From contig CAMUYW010000001.1 in assembly GCA_947165045.1 (NCBI GenBank), positions 1 through 64,000 on the forward strand: a DNA stretch of 64,000 bases, written 5' to 3'. Source of the DNA: an uncultured Fibrobacter sp. (GTDB taxonomy: Bacteria > Fibrobacterota > Fibrobacteria > Fibrobacterales > Fibrobacteraceae). The translations under genes were made by a program, and so were the position numbers. Below are positions 18,452 through 25,984 of the stretch, one piece after another (the first letter of the stretch is position 1; every line of letters begins with the position of its first letter). The notes below the pieces were generated by a model. It saw nothing but the letters and a program-made list of their open reading frames with translations, had not been told where the DNA came from and ran no database searches.

Positions 18452-19291
18452 ATGAAATCGGTTACTGAATACAAAAACTATCGCGAGTTTGTGCTGGATT
18501 ACTACCGCGAACGTAAGCGTTGCTCGGCATTTACATGGCGCGAGTTTGCAAAGTTGGCCGGATTTGCGTCGGGTTCGTATCTGAAACTTGTTTGTGACGG
18601 TAAGACTCGTTTACGCGAAGAAGGCGCGAAAAAGACTGGGCTTGCAATGGGCTTGCTCGGCTATGAACTGGATTACTTTGTCTTGTTAGTTCGCTACGAA
18701 AGCGTGAAGACGGAACAGGAAAAGAAGAAGTGCTTTGAAGAAATGCAGGCGCTTGGTGAAGCGAATCGCGTGAGAATTCTTGGCAGCGAGATGTACACCT
18801 ACTACGAAACATGGAAGCATTCTGTTGTTCGTGAATTGGCTGTCGCGATGCCGGGCGCAAAGCCAAATGAAATTGCCAAGATGTGTAAGCCCGCAATTTC
18901 TGCCGCGGATGTCAGCGAGAGTTTGCGCTTCTTGCTTAAGGCTGGGCTTTTGACGCATGATATCAAAGGCAATTATCATCAGACAAATGCTTCGCTTTCG
19001 ACGGGGAATTTAAATGTGGTGGCCGTGGCGGTGCATTCGCTACTGCGCCAGATGGGCGAATTTGCGCTTGATGCTTTGGATAAATTGCCTATTTCGGAAC
19101 GCCATTTTAGCGGCATTACCATGGGCATGACAGCCGAAAGCTACAAGAAGGTTGTGGAAGAATTGGCGGAGTGCCGCAAGCGCATTGTGTCGATTGTCTC
19201 TGCGGACAAGAACATCGAAAAAGTTTGCCGCTTGAATATGCAGCTTTTCCCGCTGACGGAAAATTTGAAAAAGGAGGAAGAACATGTTTAG
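18452..19291 (+). CDS. TIGR02147 family protein, module 1 (probable transcription regulator)
   Basis: A 279-residue cytosolic protein of the TIGR02147/DUF4423 family. Residues about 20-68 look like an XRE-type helix-turn-helix: FTWREFAKLAGFASGSYLKLVCDGKTRL. Residues about 145-185 (ISAADVSESLRFLLKAGLLTHD) look like a winged helix. From this I infer a DNA-binding regulator; the family is formally of unknown function. It overlaps the next gene by 8 bp, so it is translationally coupled to a lipoprotein. It has no Shine-Dalgarno site and a TATTTTTA element 5 nt before the ATG. It is the most divergent of the four copies in the window. Confidence 0.82.
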   Translation: MKSVTEYKNYREFVLDYYRERKRCSAFTWREFAKLAGFASGSYLKLVCDGKTRLREEGAKKTGLAMGLLGYELDYFVLLVRYESVKTEQEKKKCFEEMQALGEANRVRILGSEMYTYYETWKHSVVRELAVAMPGAKPNEIAKMCKPAISAADVSESLRFLLKAGLLTHDIKGNYHQTNASLSTGNLNVVAVAVHSLLRQMGEFALDALDKLPISERHFSGITMGMTAESYKKVVEELAECRKRIVSIVSADKNIEKVCRLNMQLFPLTENLKKEEEHV

Positions 19292-20132
19292 CGAATGTTG
19301 GAAAATTCCAATTGGGATATTGAAGGTCCTTTTAATCGCTTTTGTTTTGTTGTTTTGCGCGTGTTCCGAGAACAATACTGCGGGCACAAGTGAAGAAGCG
19401 GAAGGCGTTATCGCGATTACCGATAAGGATCTTGCCGGTGTGGTACAGAAGGGTCCTTTCGTAACGGGGTCCAGTATCGTCCTTAAGGAAACTTCGGCTG
19501 CAGGGAACTTTAAACCTACGGGGAGGGAATATTTTGCTACGACCCGTAGCGATTCCGGCGACTTCGTGATTGATGGGCTCAATTTGGAAAGTCAATATGT
19601 AAGGCTTACGGCTACTGGTTATTATAAGAGAGAGACAACGGGCGAAAATTCACTATGCCAAATCAGCTTGAACGCCTTATCGGACATTAGCAACCGAAAC
19701 CAAATAAATATCAATATCTTTACGCATTTGGAATACTACCGCACTCTTGCGTTGATCAAGAATGGAATGTCGTTTGAACAAGCCAAGAAACAGGCCCGCC
19801 AGGAATTGATGAAGACGTTCTACTACGACGACTTGGCGGAAGATTCCGAAAATCTGGATATCAATAATAATGGTGAAGCCGACAAGGCGCTTAAAAAGAT
19901 TAGCACCTTTATGGATTATATCGCCTTCGGTGAGGAGTATGGGTTAGTGCATTGGCATGTTAGCGATCATAAGGCTTATTTTACGCAGTATGATGAGGAA
20001 CCCGTAAAATACTGTGAGGAGGTTCAAGATTTTTTTGACAACGTTGTTGAAATTCTTGCCGGCGATGATTATAAGCGCTTTGATTCGCAGGAGTTGCATT
20101 ATGTTATAAAAGGATGGTTCTTGGAGGATTAA
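19284..20132 (+). CDS. KGPF-domain lipoprotein, short form
   Basis: A 282-residue lipoprotein with a hydrophobic signal ending in lipobox FCAC, then the shared module VVQKGPFVTGSSIVLKE, then NINIFTHLEYYRTLALI and a helical part. The C-terminal portion departs from its paralogues (MDYIAFGEEYGLVHWHVSDHKAYF) and it has no FISUMP domain, so it may be a shortened copy. AAGGAGGAAG upstream lies inside the regulator gene. The next lipoprotein gene begins 2 bp after its stop. No known function; exported and lipid-anchored by inference. Confidence 0.75.
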   Translation: MFSECWKIPIGILKVLLIAFVLLFCACSENNTAGTSEEAEGVIAITDKDLAGVVQKGPFVTGSSIVLKETSAAGNFKPTGREYFATTRSDSGDFVIDGLNLESQYVRLTATGYYKRETTGENSLCQISLNALSDISNRNQININIFTHLEYYRTLALIKNGMSFEQAKKQARQELMKTFYYDDLAEDSENLDINNNGEADKALKKISTFMDYIAFGEEYGLVHWHVSDHKAYFTQYDEEPVKYCEEVQDFFDNVVEILAGDDYKRFDSQELHYVIKGWFLED

Positions 20133-20134
20133 AT

Positions 20135-21721
20135 ATGTCTAAAGTCTATAATCAAATTATCGCTATGTTTGTTGTGGGACTGTTCCTTGTTGCCTGTAGT
20201 CAGAGCGAAACTGCTTCTGCTCCGGCAGAAGGAAATAGGACCATTTACGGAGCGTCGCAAAAGGGCCCGTTCATAAAGGGAACCGAAGTGACTCTTTATG
20301 GAATGGATGAAGGTCTGATCCAGACGGGAGCGCATTTTACCACGAAAGTTGACAACAATCGAGGAGAATACTCCTTGAAGAAAATCAATCTGGACGATCG
20401 ATACGCCTGGCTGGTGGCAAATGGCTACTATATCGATGAATTGACGGGTGATACCTCAATGCAGAAAATTTCACTGAATAGTCTAGTTGATTTGCAGGAT
20501 CGTGACCATGTCAACATCAATATCCTTACACATTTGTCGTTTAATCGAATTCGTTATCTTGTCAAAAACGGGATGCCTGTTGGCGAGGCGAAGCGACAGG
20601 CTGAAGACGAAGTCCTTGCTGCTTTTGGGTTCACCGAAGTCGCAGAGTCCTTTGACCAGCTTGATATCATGGGCAATGCAGAAGGTGATGCCAAGCTTTT
20701 GGCGATTTCTTTGATGATGCTTACGGCTGCCAATGTTGGCGAAGTCACTAGTCGCTTGGCTTCTATCGCGATGGATTTGGAAGAAGATGGCATCTGGAAT
20801 GATACAGCTTTGATTCGTCAAGTGAAAGACCTTGTATCTTTGGATAACCATTATGGAACTTACAAGAAGGTCCGTCAGAATTTAGCAAGCCTAGGCGCGA
20901 CTGAAATTCCTGATTATCAAAAGTATCTGGACCAGTTTGCGTCTCCATGGGATTCGATTTGGGGACATTGCAATAACCAAGATGAAGTCAAACGTACAAC
21001 GCGATTTAATGATAGCCTATATAGCCGTGTTATTTGTCGTGATGGTATTTGGAAGTATTACATAGGTCCAAGAAATGAAGGGGATGCGCCTGTGGATACC
21101 GCCGGAAAATATGGAACCTTAGTTGATGAACGCGATGGTCACGTTTATAAAACTTTGGATGTAACATTGGAAAACGGTAAGATTGTTACTTGGATGGCGA
21201 ACCTTTTGGAATACGTGCCCCAAAATAGTGTTAGGGAAGGAAATCGTTATGTTCCTGGTGTAGGCAGAGAATATTACGGCTATCAACCTTTAGATTATCC
21301 TATAAGAGAACCGTTTAATTACTATGACAGGGATATGGATGAACAAGTAGCGCATCAATTGGTTTATGGAGAATTTGTTCAAGGTGTTTGCCCTGATGGT
21401 TGGCATCTCCCTTATGGCGAGGAATGGGAAATCTTGTGGAGAACAATGAAAAATGATTACCAAATACGAGAATTGCTAGTTTATTCGCAATATACAGATT
21501 CGGGTGCAGAAAATTCGTTTGATGAAAATCACAAGTACTATGTCGATTTTGAATACAATTTTACCCTTTTCTTGTATGATGATCATGGATTTGTTGTGGC
21601 ACATACTTGGGATTGGAATACGAGTAGGGAATTTCATCAAGATTTGATTTATCCTGTTCGTTGTGTGAAAAACTGGGAAGGCGGCTTGGCTGTATTTGAA
21701 GATTTGATTAATAAGATTTAA
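20135..21721 (+). CDS. KGPF-domain lipoprotein with a C-terminal FISUMP domain
   Basis: A 528-residue lipoprotein with lipobox LVAC, module ASQKGPFIKGTEVTLYGMD with NINILTHLSFNRIRYLV, then a helical part. A degenerate FISUMP (TIGR02145) domain starts near 21115: LVDERDGHVYKTLDVTL, WMANLLEY, GVCPDGWHLPYGEEW and the ending YPVRCVKNW. The start at 20135 has TGGAGGA; an ATG at 20114 inside the preceding gene is also in frame but has no site. FISUMP domains are abundant in Fibrobacter surface proteins and of unknown function. Confidence 0.82.
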   Translation: MSKVYNQIIAMFVVGLFLVACSQSETASAPAEGNRTIYGASQKGPFIKGTEVTLYGMDEGLIQTGAHFTTKVDNNRGEYSLKKINLDDRYAWLVANGYYIDELTGDTSMQKISLNSLVDLQDRDHVNINILTHLSFNRIRYLVKNGMPVGEAKRQAEDEVLAAFGFTEVAESFDQLDIMGNAEGDAKLLAISLMMLTAANVGEVTSRLASIAMDLEEDGIWNDTALIRQVKDLVSLDNHYGTYKKVRQNLASLGATEIPDYQKYLDQFASPWDSIWGHCNNQDEVKRTTRFNDSLYSRVICRDGIWKYYIGPRNEGDAPVDTAGKYGTLVDERDGHVYKTLDVTLENGKIVTWMANLLEYVPQNSVREGNRYVPGVGREYYGYQPLDYPIREPFNYYDRDMDEQVAHQLVYGEFVQGVCPDGWHLPYGEEWEILWRTMKNDYQIRELLVYSQYTDSGAENSFDENHKYYVDFEYNFTLFLYDDHGFVVAHTWDWNTSREFHQDLIYPVRCVKNWEGGLAVFEDLINKI

Positions 21722-21755
21722 GTGATTTATAATTGGGAAAAGTAGGGAGAGAACG

Positions 21756-21789
21756 CCCCGCGGACAAAGTTCCGCGGGGAATTTTTTTT
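21756..21789 (+). terminator. Terminator of module 1
   Basis: CCCCGCGGA-CAAAGT-TCCGCGGGG, a perfect 9-bp stem, then AA and eight T residues. Confidence 0.93.
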
Positions 21790-21794
21790 GTCTC

Positions 21795-21836
21795 GTCATT
21801 CTCGACCCGGAGCGTAGCGATGGGGAGGGAATCTCC
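21795..21836. repeat. Dispersed GTCATTC...GAATCTCC repeat
   Basis: Intergenic copy of the dispersed repeat family: GTCATTC at one end and GGGAATCTCC at the other, with ACCCGGAGCG in between. It sits between the module 1 terminator and the module 2 operator-like region. Confidence 0.6.
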
Positions 21837-21961
21837 ATGTTCCAGGAATATGTCTTTCATGTTCTAAAATATCGAAATTTTTAAAAATTTGCGAAAAGTG
21901 GTAAAATTTAGCAAAAATCGCCATTTTTATGTTCTAAAACAGTGAATTTCATTTATATTTG
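21836..21961 (+). promoter_or_regulatory. Three-box operator-like region and promoter of TIGR02147 module 2
   Basis: Box 1 is the inverted repeat CATGTTCC-A-GGAATATG (21836-21852, one mismatch between arms). Box 2 is CATGTTCT (21858-21865). Box 3 is TATGTTCT (21928-21935). The 11-mer ATGTTCTAAAA occurs identically in boxes 2 and 3, exactly 70 bp apart. TATATTTG (21954-21961) lies 5 nt before the ATG. Confidence 0.6.
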
Positions 21962-21966
21962 TAACT

Positions 21967-22818
21967 ATGAAGGAAATCGTTGAATATACAGATTATCGCA
22001 AGTTCATCCAGGACTATTACGATGAACGTAAGCGTTGCTCGGCGTTTTCTTGGCATGCGTTCGCCCAGAAGGCGGGCTTTTCGTCGGATGTTTATTTGAA
22101 GTATGTTTGCGAGGGCAAGAAAAATTTGAGTGTTGGGTCGGCGGGTTCGGTTGCAAATGCCATGGGGCTTGTCGGATTTGAATATGATTATTTTGTATTG
22201 ATGGTGTCGTATGCGCATGCAAAGAATGATGCTGCAAAACGAGCCGCTTTCGAAGAGCGTTGTGCGTTGGCGCAGGCCCACAAAATTCGTGTTCTCGGAG
22301 ATGAAGAGTTCAATTACTTTAAATCGTGGAAGAATTCCGTGATTCGCGAATTGGCTCCGCACATGCCCGGTGCAAAACCGCTTGAAATGGCTCATGCTTG
22401 CAAGCAGAAAATTTCGGCGGCAGAAGTTTCTGAAACGCTTGACTTTTTGGTGAAAGCGAAACTCTTGAAGAAGGACAAGAGCGGAAACTACCAGCAAACA
22501 GATAAGGCAATCAAGATGGCGCCGGTGGAGGCGGTGCCTTTGGCGGCTCGCGATTTGCAACGTCAGATGGGAGAATTTGCAATTCAGTCTTTAGACTTGC
22601 CGTTATCAGAACGTGTGATGTCGGGGTACACGCTTGGCCTTACGAATCGCGCTTATGAACGAATAAAAAAAGAAATGGAAGATTTTTGGCGGCGTGTTGT
22701 GGCGATTGCGACAGAAGACGATGAAACGGATCGTGTGTATCGTTTGAACTTGCAGCTGTTCCCGATGAGCGAACCCCTGAGAAATAAAACTGTTTTGAAT
22801 AAGGATGAGAGAAAATGA
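21967..22818 (+). CDS. TIGR02147 family protein, module 2 (probable transcription regulator)
   Basis: A 283-residue protein with the family opening EYTDYRKFIQDYYDERKRCSAF, an XRE-like HTH (WHAFAQKAGFSSDVYLKYV then GKKNLSVGSAGSVANAMGL, about residues 22-70) and a winged-helix-like segment (ISAAEVSETLDFLVKAKLLKKDKSGNYQQT). Very similar to the module 3 copy over its whole length, which points to recent duplication. Its stop overlaps the next ATG (ATGA), so lipoprotein and regulator are made together. No ribosome site is visible upstream; the promoter element is immediately adjacent. Confidence 0.88.
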   Translation: MKEIVEYTDYRKFIQDYYDERKRCSAFSWHAFAQKAGFSSDVYLKYVCEGKKNLSVGSAGSVANAMGLVGFEYDYFVLMVSYAHAKNDAAKRAAFEERCALAQAHKIRVLGDEEFNYFKSWKNSVIRELAPHMPGAKPLEMAHACKQKISAAEVSETLDFLVKAKLLKKDKSGNYQQTDKAIKMAPVEAVPLAARDLQRQMGEFAIQSLDLPLSERVMSGYTLGLTNRAYERIKKEMEDFWRRVVAIATEDDETDRVYRLNLQLFPMSEPLRNKTVLNKDERK

Positions 22819-24920
22819 GAAATAAGTTGTACAAATTATTCGGGAACGTCATTCCGGCCTTTGAGCCGGAATCTCCCCGCCGTCATAAATTTTTTGCATT
22901 CATTGCTGTGGTGTCCTTGATTTTGTCGGCTTGCTCGAACGATAACGTTGCAGGCGGCGCTTCAGGCGATGCTGGCGTTGTTGCCGTCAAGAATTTAGAT
23001 GTGGCGGGCGTGACGCAGAAGGGGCCGTTCGTTACAGGTTCTGCAGTGACTGTGCAGGAACTGGATGGTATCACGCTTAAACAGACTGGCAAAAGCTTCA
23101 AGGGTACCATCAAGAGTGACAAGGGCGACTTTGCCATCAAGGATATCAATCTGCAATCGCAGTACGCGATTCTTGAAGCTTCGGGCTATTATCGCGATGA
23201 AGTCTCGGGCAAAAAGTCTTTGGGTACAGTGACACTCCGTGCGCTCACGGATCTTTCGAATCGCAAAACGGTAAACATCAACTTGCTCACGCATCTAGAA
23301 TTTGAACGTGTGATGTACTTGGTGACCGAAAAGAAAATGCCGATTGCAGATGCGAAGGCGCAGGCCGAAAGGGAAATTCTTGCCTCGTTTGGCATTGATG
23401 GCGACTTTGCGGAATCTGAAGACTTGAACATCTTCGAGTCTGGTGATGGCAACGCGGCGCTTCTTGCAGTAAGCGTTTTGATGCAGAGCGATGTGGATGT
23501 GGCTGGTCTTACCGAACGCATGGGTGAATTCAGTATTGCGCTTGCGGAAGGCGGAAGTTGGGACGATGCGGATACAAAGACTGCAATTGCAGACTGGGCT
23601 TGCGATGTCGATTTGAAGGGAACGCTTGCAAATGTGCGCAAAAATGTCGAAAACTGGAAGTATGCCGATACTGTGCCCGCTTTCGAAAAGTTCGTAACGA
23701 ATTTCTGGTGGAATAATTACGGTCTCGGTGCTTGCAATGATAAGCGCGAAAACGAAACCAAACGTAATGTGAACAAGCTGAGTAAGCTTTATGATGAATA
23801 CTTTGTTTGTGAAAACGGCCGCTGGGTAATTCCGGGCGATGAAAAATCTTCGAGCAGCAAGGACACTGAGCCTGTCGAAGGGTCTTCTTCTAGTGTCATT
23901 CCTGCTTCGAGCGTGAATCTCCCGGCATCTTCTAGCAGCTATATTGTATCATCGAGTTCCATTTATAATCCGTTTGCTTCTTCTGATTCGCATGATGCGT
24001 TCTCTCCTTTGCCTGAACAATTCTCGTTCATTGATTCTGTGTACCAGATAATGGGCTACAAGAGCTATGGCGAAGGAAAGCAAGAAGTGTGGATGGCTAG
24101 GAGTACTGGAAAGTTTCTTGATGAAAAACCGAGAGATTCTTTAGCGAAAATTTTGGTCGATGCAATCGGTGCAAAGGGTTATACGTTTGAAGGTGCTGTA
24201 AAGAATGATTCTGTCGGCGAGCGTAATGGCAGTGAAATCAAGACGTATGATGATACATCGTATGTTTATTCTAAAGCGGAAAATGGAACTGTGTATAAGG
24301 TTGGAATAACGAAGAGTGCGGTAACGTCGATCTCTTTATATACGTCATATCTTTACATTGATGTGAAACTGGTTGTATTGAAGGAGGGCTTTAAAGAAGT
24401 TCCTACGGTTGATTATGGGTTGATGCGCTATGAGACGGATTTGCCTGAAGAAGTTGACTTTATTAATGACTATGTTTCGGAAAAACTACGGAGCTCTTAT
24501 AACAATGATTCTATGTATGTTTCTTGGAATATTCTCCATATAACGGATTCCAGTTATGCAAAATCGTCCAGCGAAAAAGTAGTTTTAGCGAAAGAGGATG
24601 TCGCTATGGATAGTCTTGAAGTGTTCAAGGCGGCTTTAGTTGAAAACGGATTTGTGGTCACGGAAACAGATTTACCGAACGTGCCTACAAGCTATTATAC
24701 TTATGTCGAAGTGAATACTGCTGATTCCTCACACAAAACGGTCCACTATGTAAAGGAAACGGCTTTGGCAAAATATTGGGTGCATGTGTTTGTCGGAGAG
24801 TCTTACCGATATAATAAGAATTCGGAGGGCAGCTATGTAGATGAAGGTTATCATCGGTACTGCTATGTCGTTAATCTTGAAATCCGCTACAAGCAGAAAC
24901 CGGAACGCGATAAACCGTAA
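22815..24920 (+). CDS. KGPF-domain lipoprotein with serine linker and unknown C-terminal domain
   Basis: A 701-residue lipoprotein with lipobox LSAC near residue 41, module VTQKGPFVTGSAVTVQE, NINLLTHLEFERVMYLV and the helical part with SWDDADTKTAIADWA. A Ser-rich linker (about residues 350-395) leads to an approximately 300-residue C-terminal domain that I do not recognise (many Tyr, Val and Asp; SYNNDSMYVSWNILHI). No FISUMP domain. The unusually long n-region of the signal peptide (GNVIPAFEPESPRR) and part of the linker are encoded by dispersed palindromic repeats; see findings. It is the last gene of module 2. Confidence 0.8.
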   Translation: MRNKLYKLFGNVIPAFEPESPRRHKFFAFIAVVSLILSACSNDNVAGGASGDAGVVAVKNLDVAGVTQKGPFVTGSAVTVQELDGITLKQTGKSFKGTIKSDKGDFAIKDINLQSQYAILEASGYYRDEVSGKKSLGTVTLRALTDLSNRKTVNINLLTHLEFERVMYLVTEKKMPIADAKAQAEREILASFGIDGDFAESEDLNIFESGDGNAALLAVSVLMQSDVDVAGLTERMGEFSIALAEGGSWDDADTKTAIADWACDVDLKGTLANVRKNVENWKYADTVPAFEKFVTNFWWNNYGLGACNDKRENETKRNVNKLSKLYDEYFVCENGRWVIPGDEKSSSSKDTEPVEGSSSSVIPASSVNLPASSSSYIVSSSSIYNPFASSDSHDAFSPLPEQFSFIDSVYQIMGYKSYGEGKQEVWMARSTGKFLDEKPRDSLAKILVDAIGAKGYTFEGAVKNDSVGERNGSEIKTYDDTSYVYSKAENGTVYKVGITKSAVTSISLYTSYLYIDVKLVVLKEGFKEVPTVDYGLMRYETDLPEEVDFINDYVSEKLRSSYNNDSMYVSWNILHITDSSYAKSSSEKVVLAKEDVAMDSLEVFKAALVENGFVVTETDLPNVPTSYYTYVEVNTADSSHKTVHYVKETALAKYWVHVFVGESYRYNKNSEGSYVDEGYHRYCYVVNLEIRYKQKPERDKP
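22848..22876. repeat. REP-like unit inside the lipoprotein signal region
   Basis: GTCATTCCGGC-CTTTGA-GCCGGAAT and the CTCCC tail have the same framing as the intergenic units at 18221 and 21795, but lie in frame within codons 12-21 of the lipoprotein gene. Confidence 0.7.
23863..23923. repeat. Repeat-derived segments inside the serine linker of a lipoprotein gene
   Basis: ACACTGAGCCTGTCGAAG (from 23863), a common dispersed-repeat half, is followed at 23893-23923 by GTGTCATTCCTGC...GTGAATCTCCC, another GTCATTC...GAATCTCCC unit. Both are translated as part of the linker. Confidence 0.55.
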
Positions 24921-24946
24921 TAATTGTTTTGGAAAAAGGAGAAAAG

Positions 24947-24976
24947 GTCTCGCTGGGCAACCGGCGAGGCTTTCTT
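24947..24976 (+). terminator. Terminator of module 2
   Basis: GTCTCGC and GCGAGGC arms (24947-24953, 24964-24970, one G-T pair) around a 10-nt loop, then TTTCTT. It abuts box 1 of module 3. Confidence 0.7.
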
Positions 24977-25100
24977 GTATTCCTGGAATACATGTTTGTA
25001 TTCTGAATTGCTAAAATTTCTATAAAATATCTAAAAATGGTAAAATTTGACTAAAAACGCTATTTTTGTATTCTTGAATAATAAACTTTAACTATATTTG
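24976..25100 (+). promoter_or_regulatory. Three-box operator-like region and promoter of TIGR02147 module 3
   Basis: Box 1 is a perfect inverted repeat TGTATTCC-T-GGAATACA (24976-24992). Box 2 is TGTATTCT (24997-25004) and box 3 is TGTATTCT (25067-25074), exactly 70 bp apart. TATATTTG (25093-25100) is 5 nt before the ATG. This is the clearest copy of the architecture. Confidence 0.65.
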
Positions 25101-25105
25101 TAGAC

Positions 25106-25984
25106 ATGAAGGAGATCGTTGAATATACCGATTATCGCAAGTTCATCCAGGATTACTACGATGAACGTAAGCGCTGTTCGGCATTTACGTGGCGTGAGTT
25201 TGCGCAAAAGGCTGGCTTTACGTCGCCGATTTATCTGAAATATGTTTGCGAAGGAAAGAAAAATCTGAGTGTTGGGTCGGCAGGCTCAGTCGCAAACGCC
25301 ATGGGACTTATCGGTTTTGAGTACGAATATTTTGTCCTGATGGTTTCTTATGCTCATGCAAAAAATGACGAGGCGAAAAGATCGGCTTTCGAAGAACGTT
25401 GTGCGCTAGCGATGGCGCATAAGGTCCGAGTGTTGGGGAACGAGGAATTCGATTATTTCAAATCGTGGAAAAATCCGGTGATTCGTGAGCTTGCTGCTCA
25501 CATGCCGGGTGCAAAACCTCTCGAAATAGCGCGTGCCTGCAAGCCAAAAATTTCGGCGGCAGAAGTTTCTGAAACGCTGGATTTTTTGGTAAAGTCGAAA
25601 CTCTTGAAGAAGGACAAGAGCGGAAACTATTGCCAGACAGATAAGTCTGTTTCGATGGGGAGTGTAGACGCGGTTCCGGTGGCGGCTCGCGATATGCAGC
25701 GCCAAATGGGGGATTTTGCGGTCAAGGCGTTGGACTTGCCGCTGTCGGAACGCGATATGTCGGGCATTACGATGGGGCTTACGCGCCGTGCCTATGAACG
25801 AATTAAAAAAGAACTCGCGGATTGTCGCCGCCGCATTGTGGCAATTGCTAGCGAAGACGATGATACGGAACAGGTTTACCGCCTGAATTTACAATTGTTC
25901 CCGATGAGCGAAGTAATTGGTGGGCTCCACGAAAATGAGCCGAATTCAGCCGCACGTGTTATGGATAAGGAGTTTGGAAAATGA
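25106..25984 (+). CDS. TIGR02147 family protein, module 3 (probable transcription regulator)
   Basis: A 292-residue paralogue of the module 2 protein, with the same opening, an HTH-like segment WREFAQKAGFTSPIYLKYV followed by GKKNLSVGSAGSVANAMGL, and winged-helix-like ISAAEVSETLDFLVKSKLLKK. The two differ mainly inside the putative recognition helix and in the last 20 residues. ATGA overlap with the next gene. It heads the longest module (about 10.4 kb, four genes with no internal terminator seen). Confidence 0.88.
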   Translation: MKEIVEYTDYRKFIQDYYDERKRCSAFTWREFAQKAGFTSPIYLKYVCEGKKNLSVGSAGSVANAMGLIGFEYEYFVLMVSYAHAKNDEAKRSAFEERCALAMAHKVRVLGNEEFDYFKSWKNPVIRELAAHMPGAKPLEIARACKPKISAAEVSETLDFLVKSKLLKKDKSGNYCQTDKSVSMGSVDAVPVAARDMQRQMGDFAVKALDLPLSERDMSGITMGLTRRAYERIKKELADCRRRIVAIASEDDDTEQVYRLNLQLFPMSEVIGGLHENEPNSAARVMDKEFGK

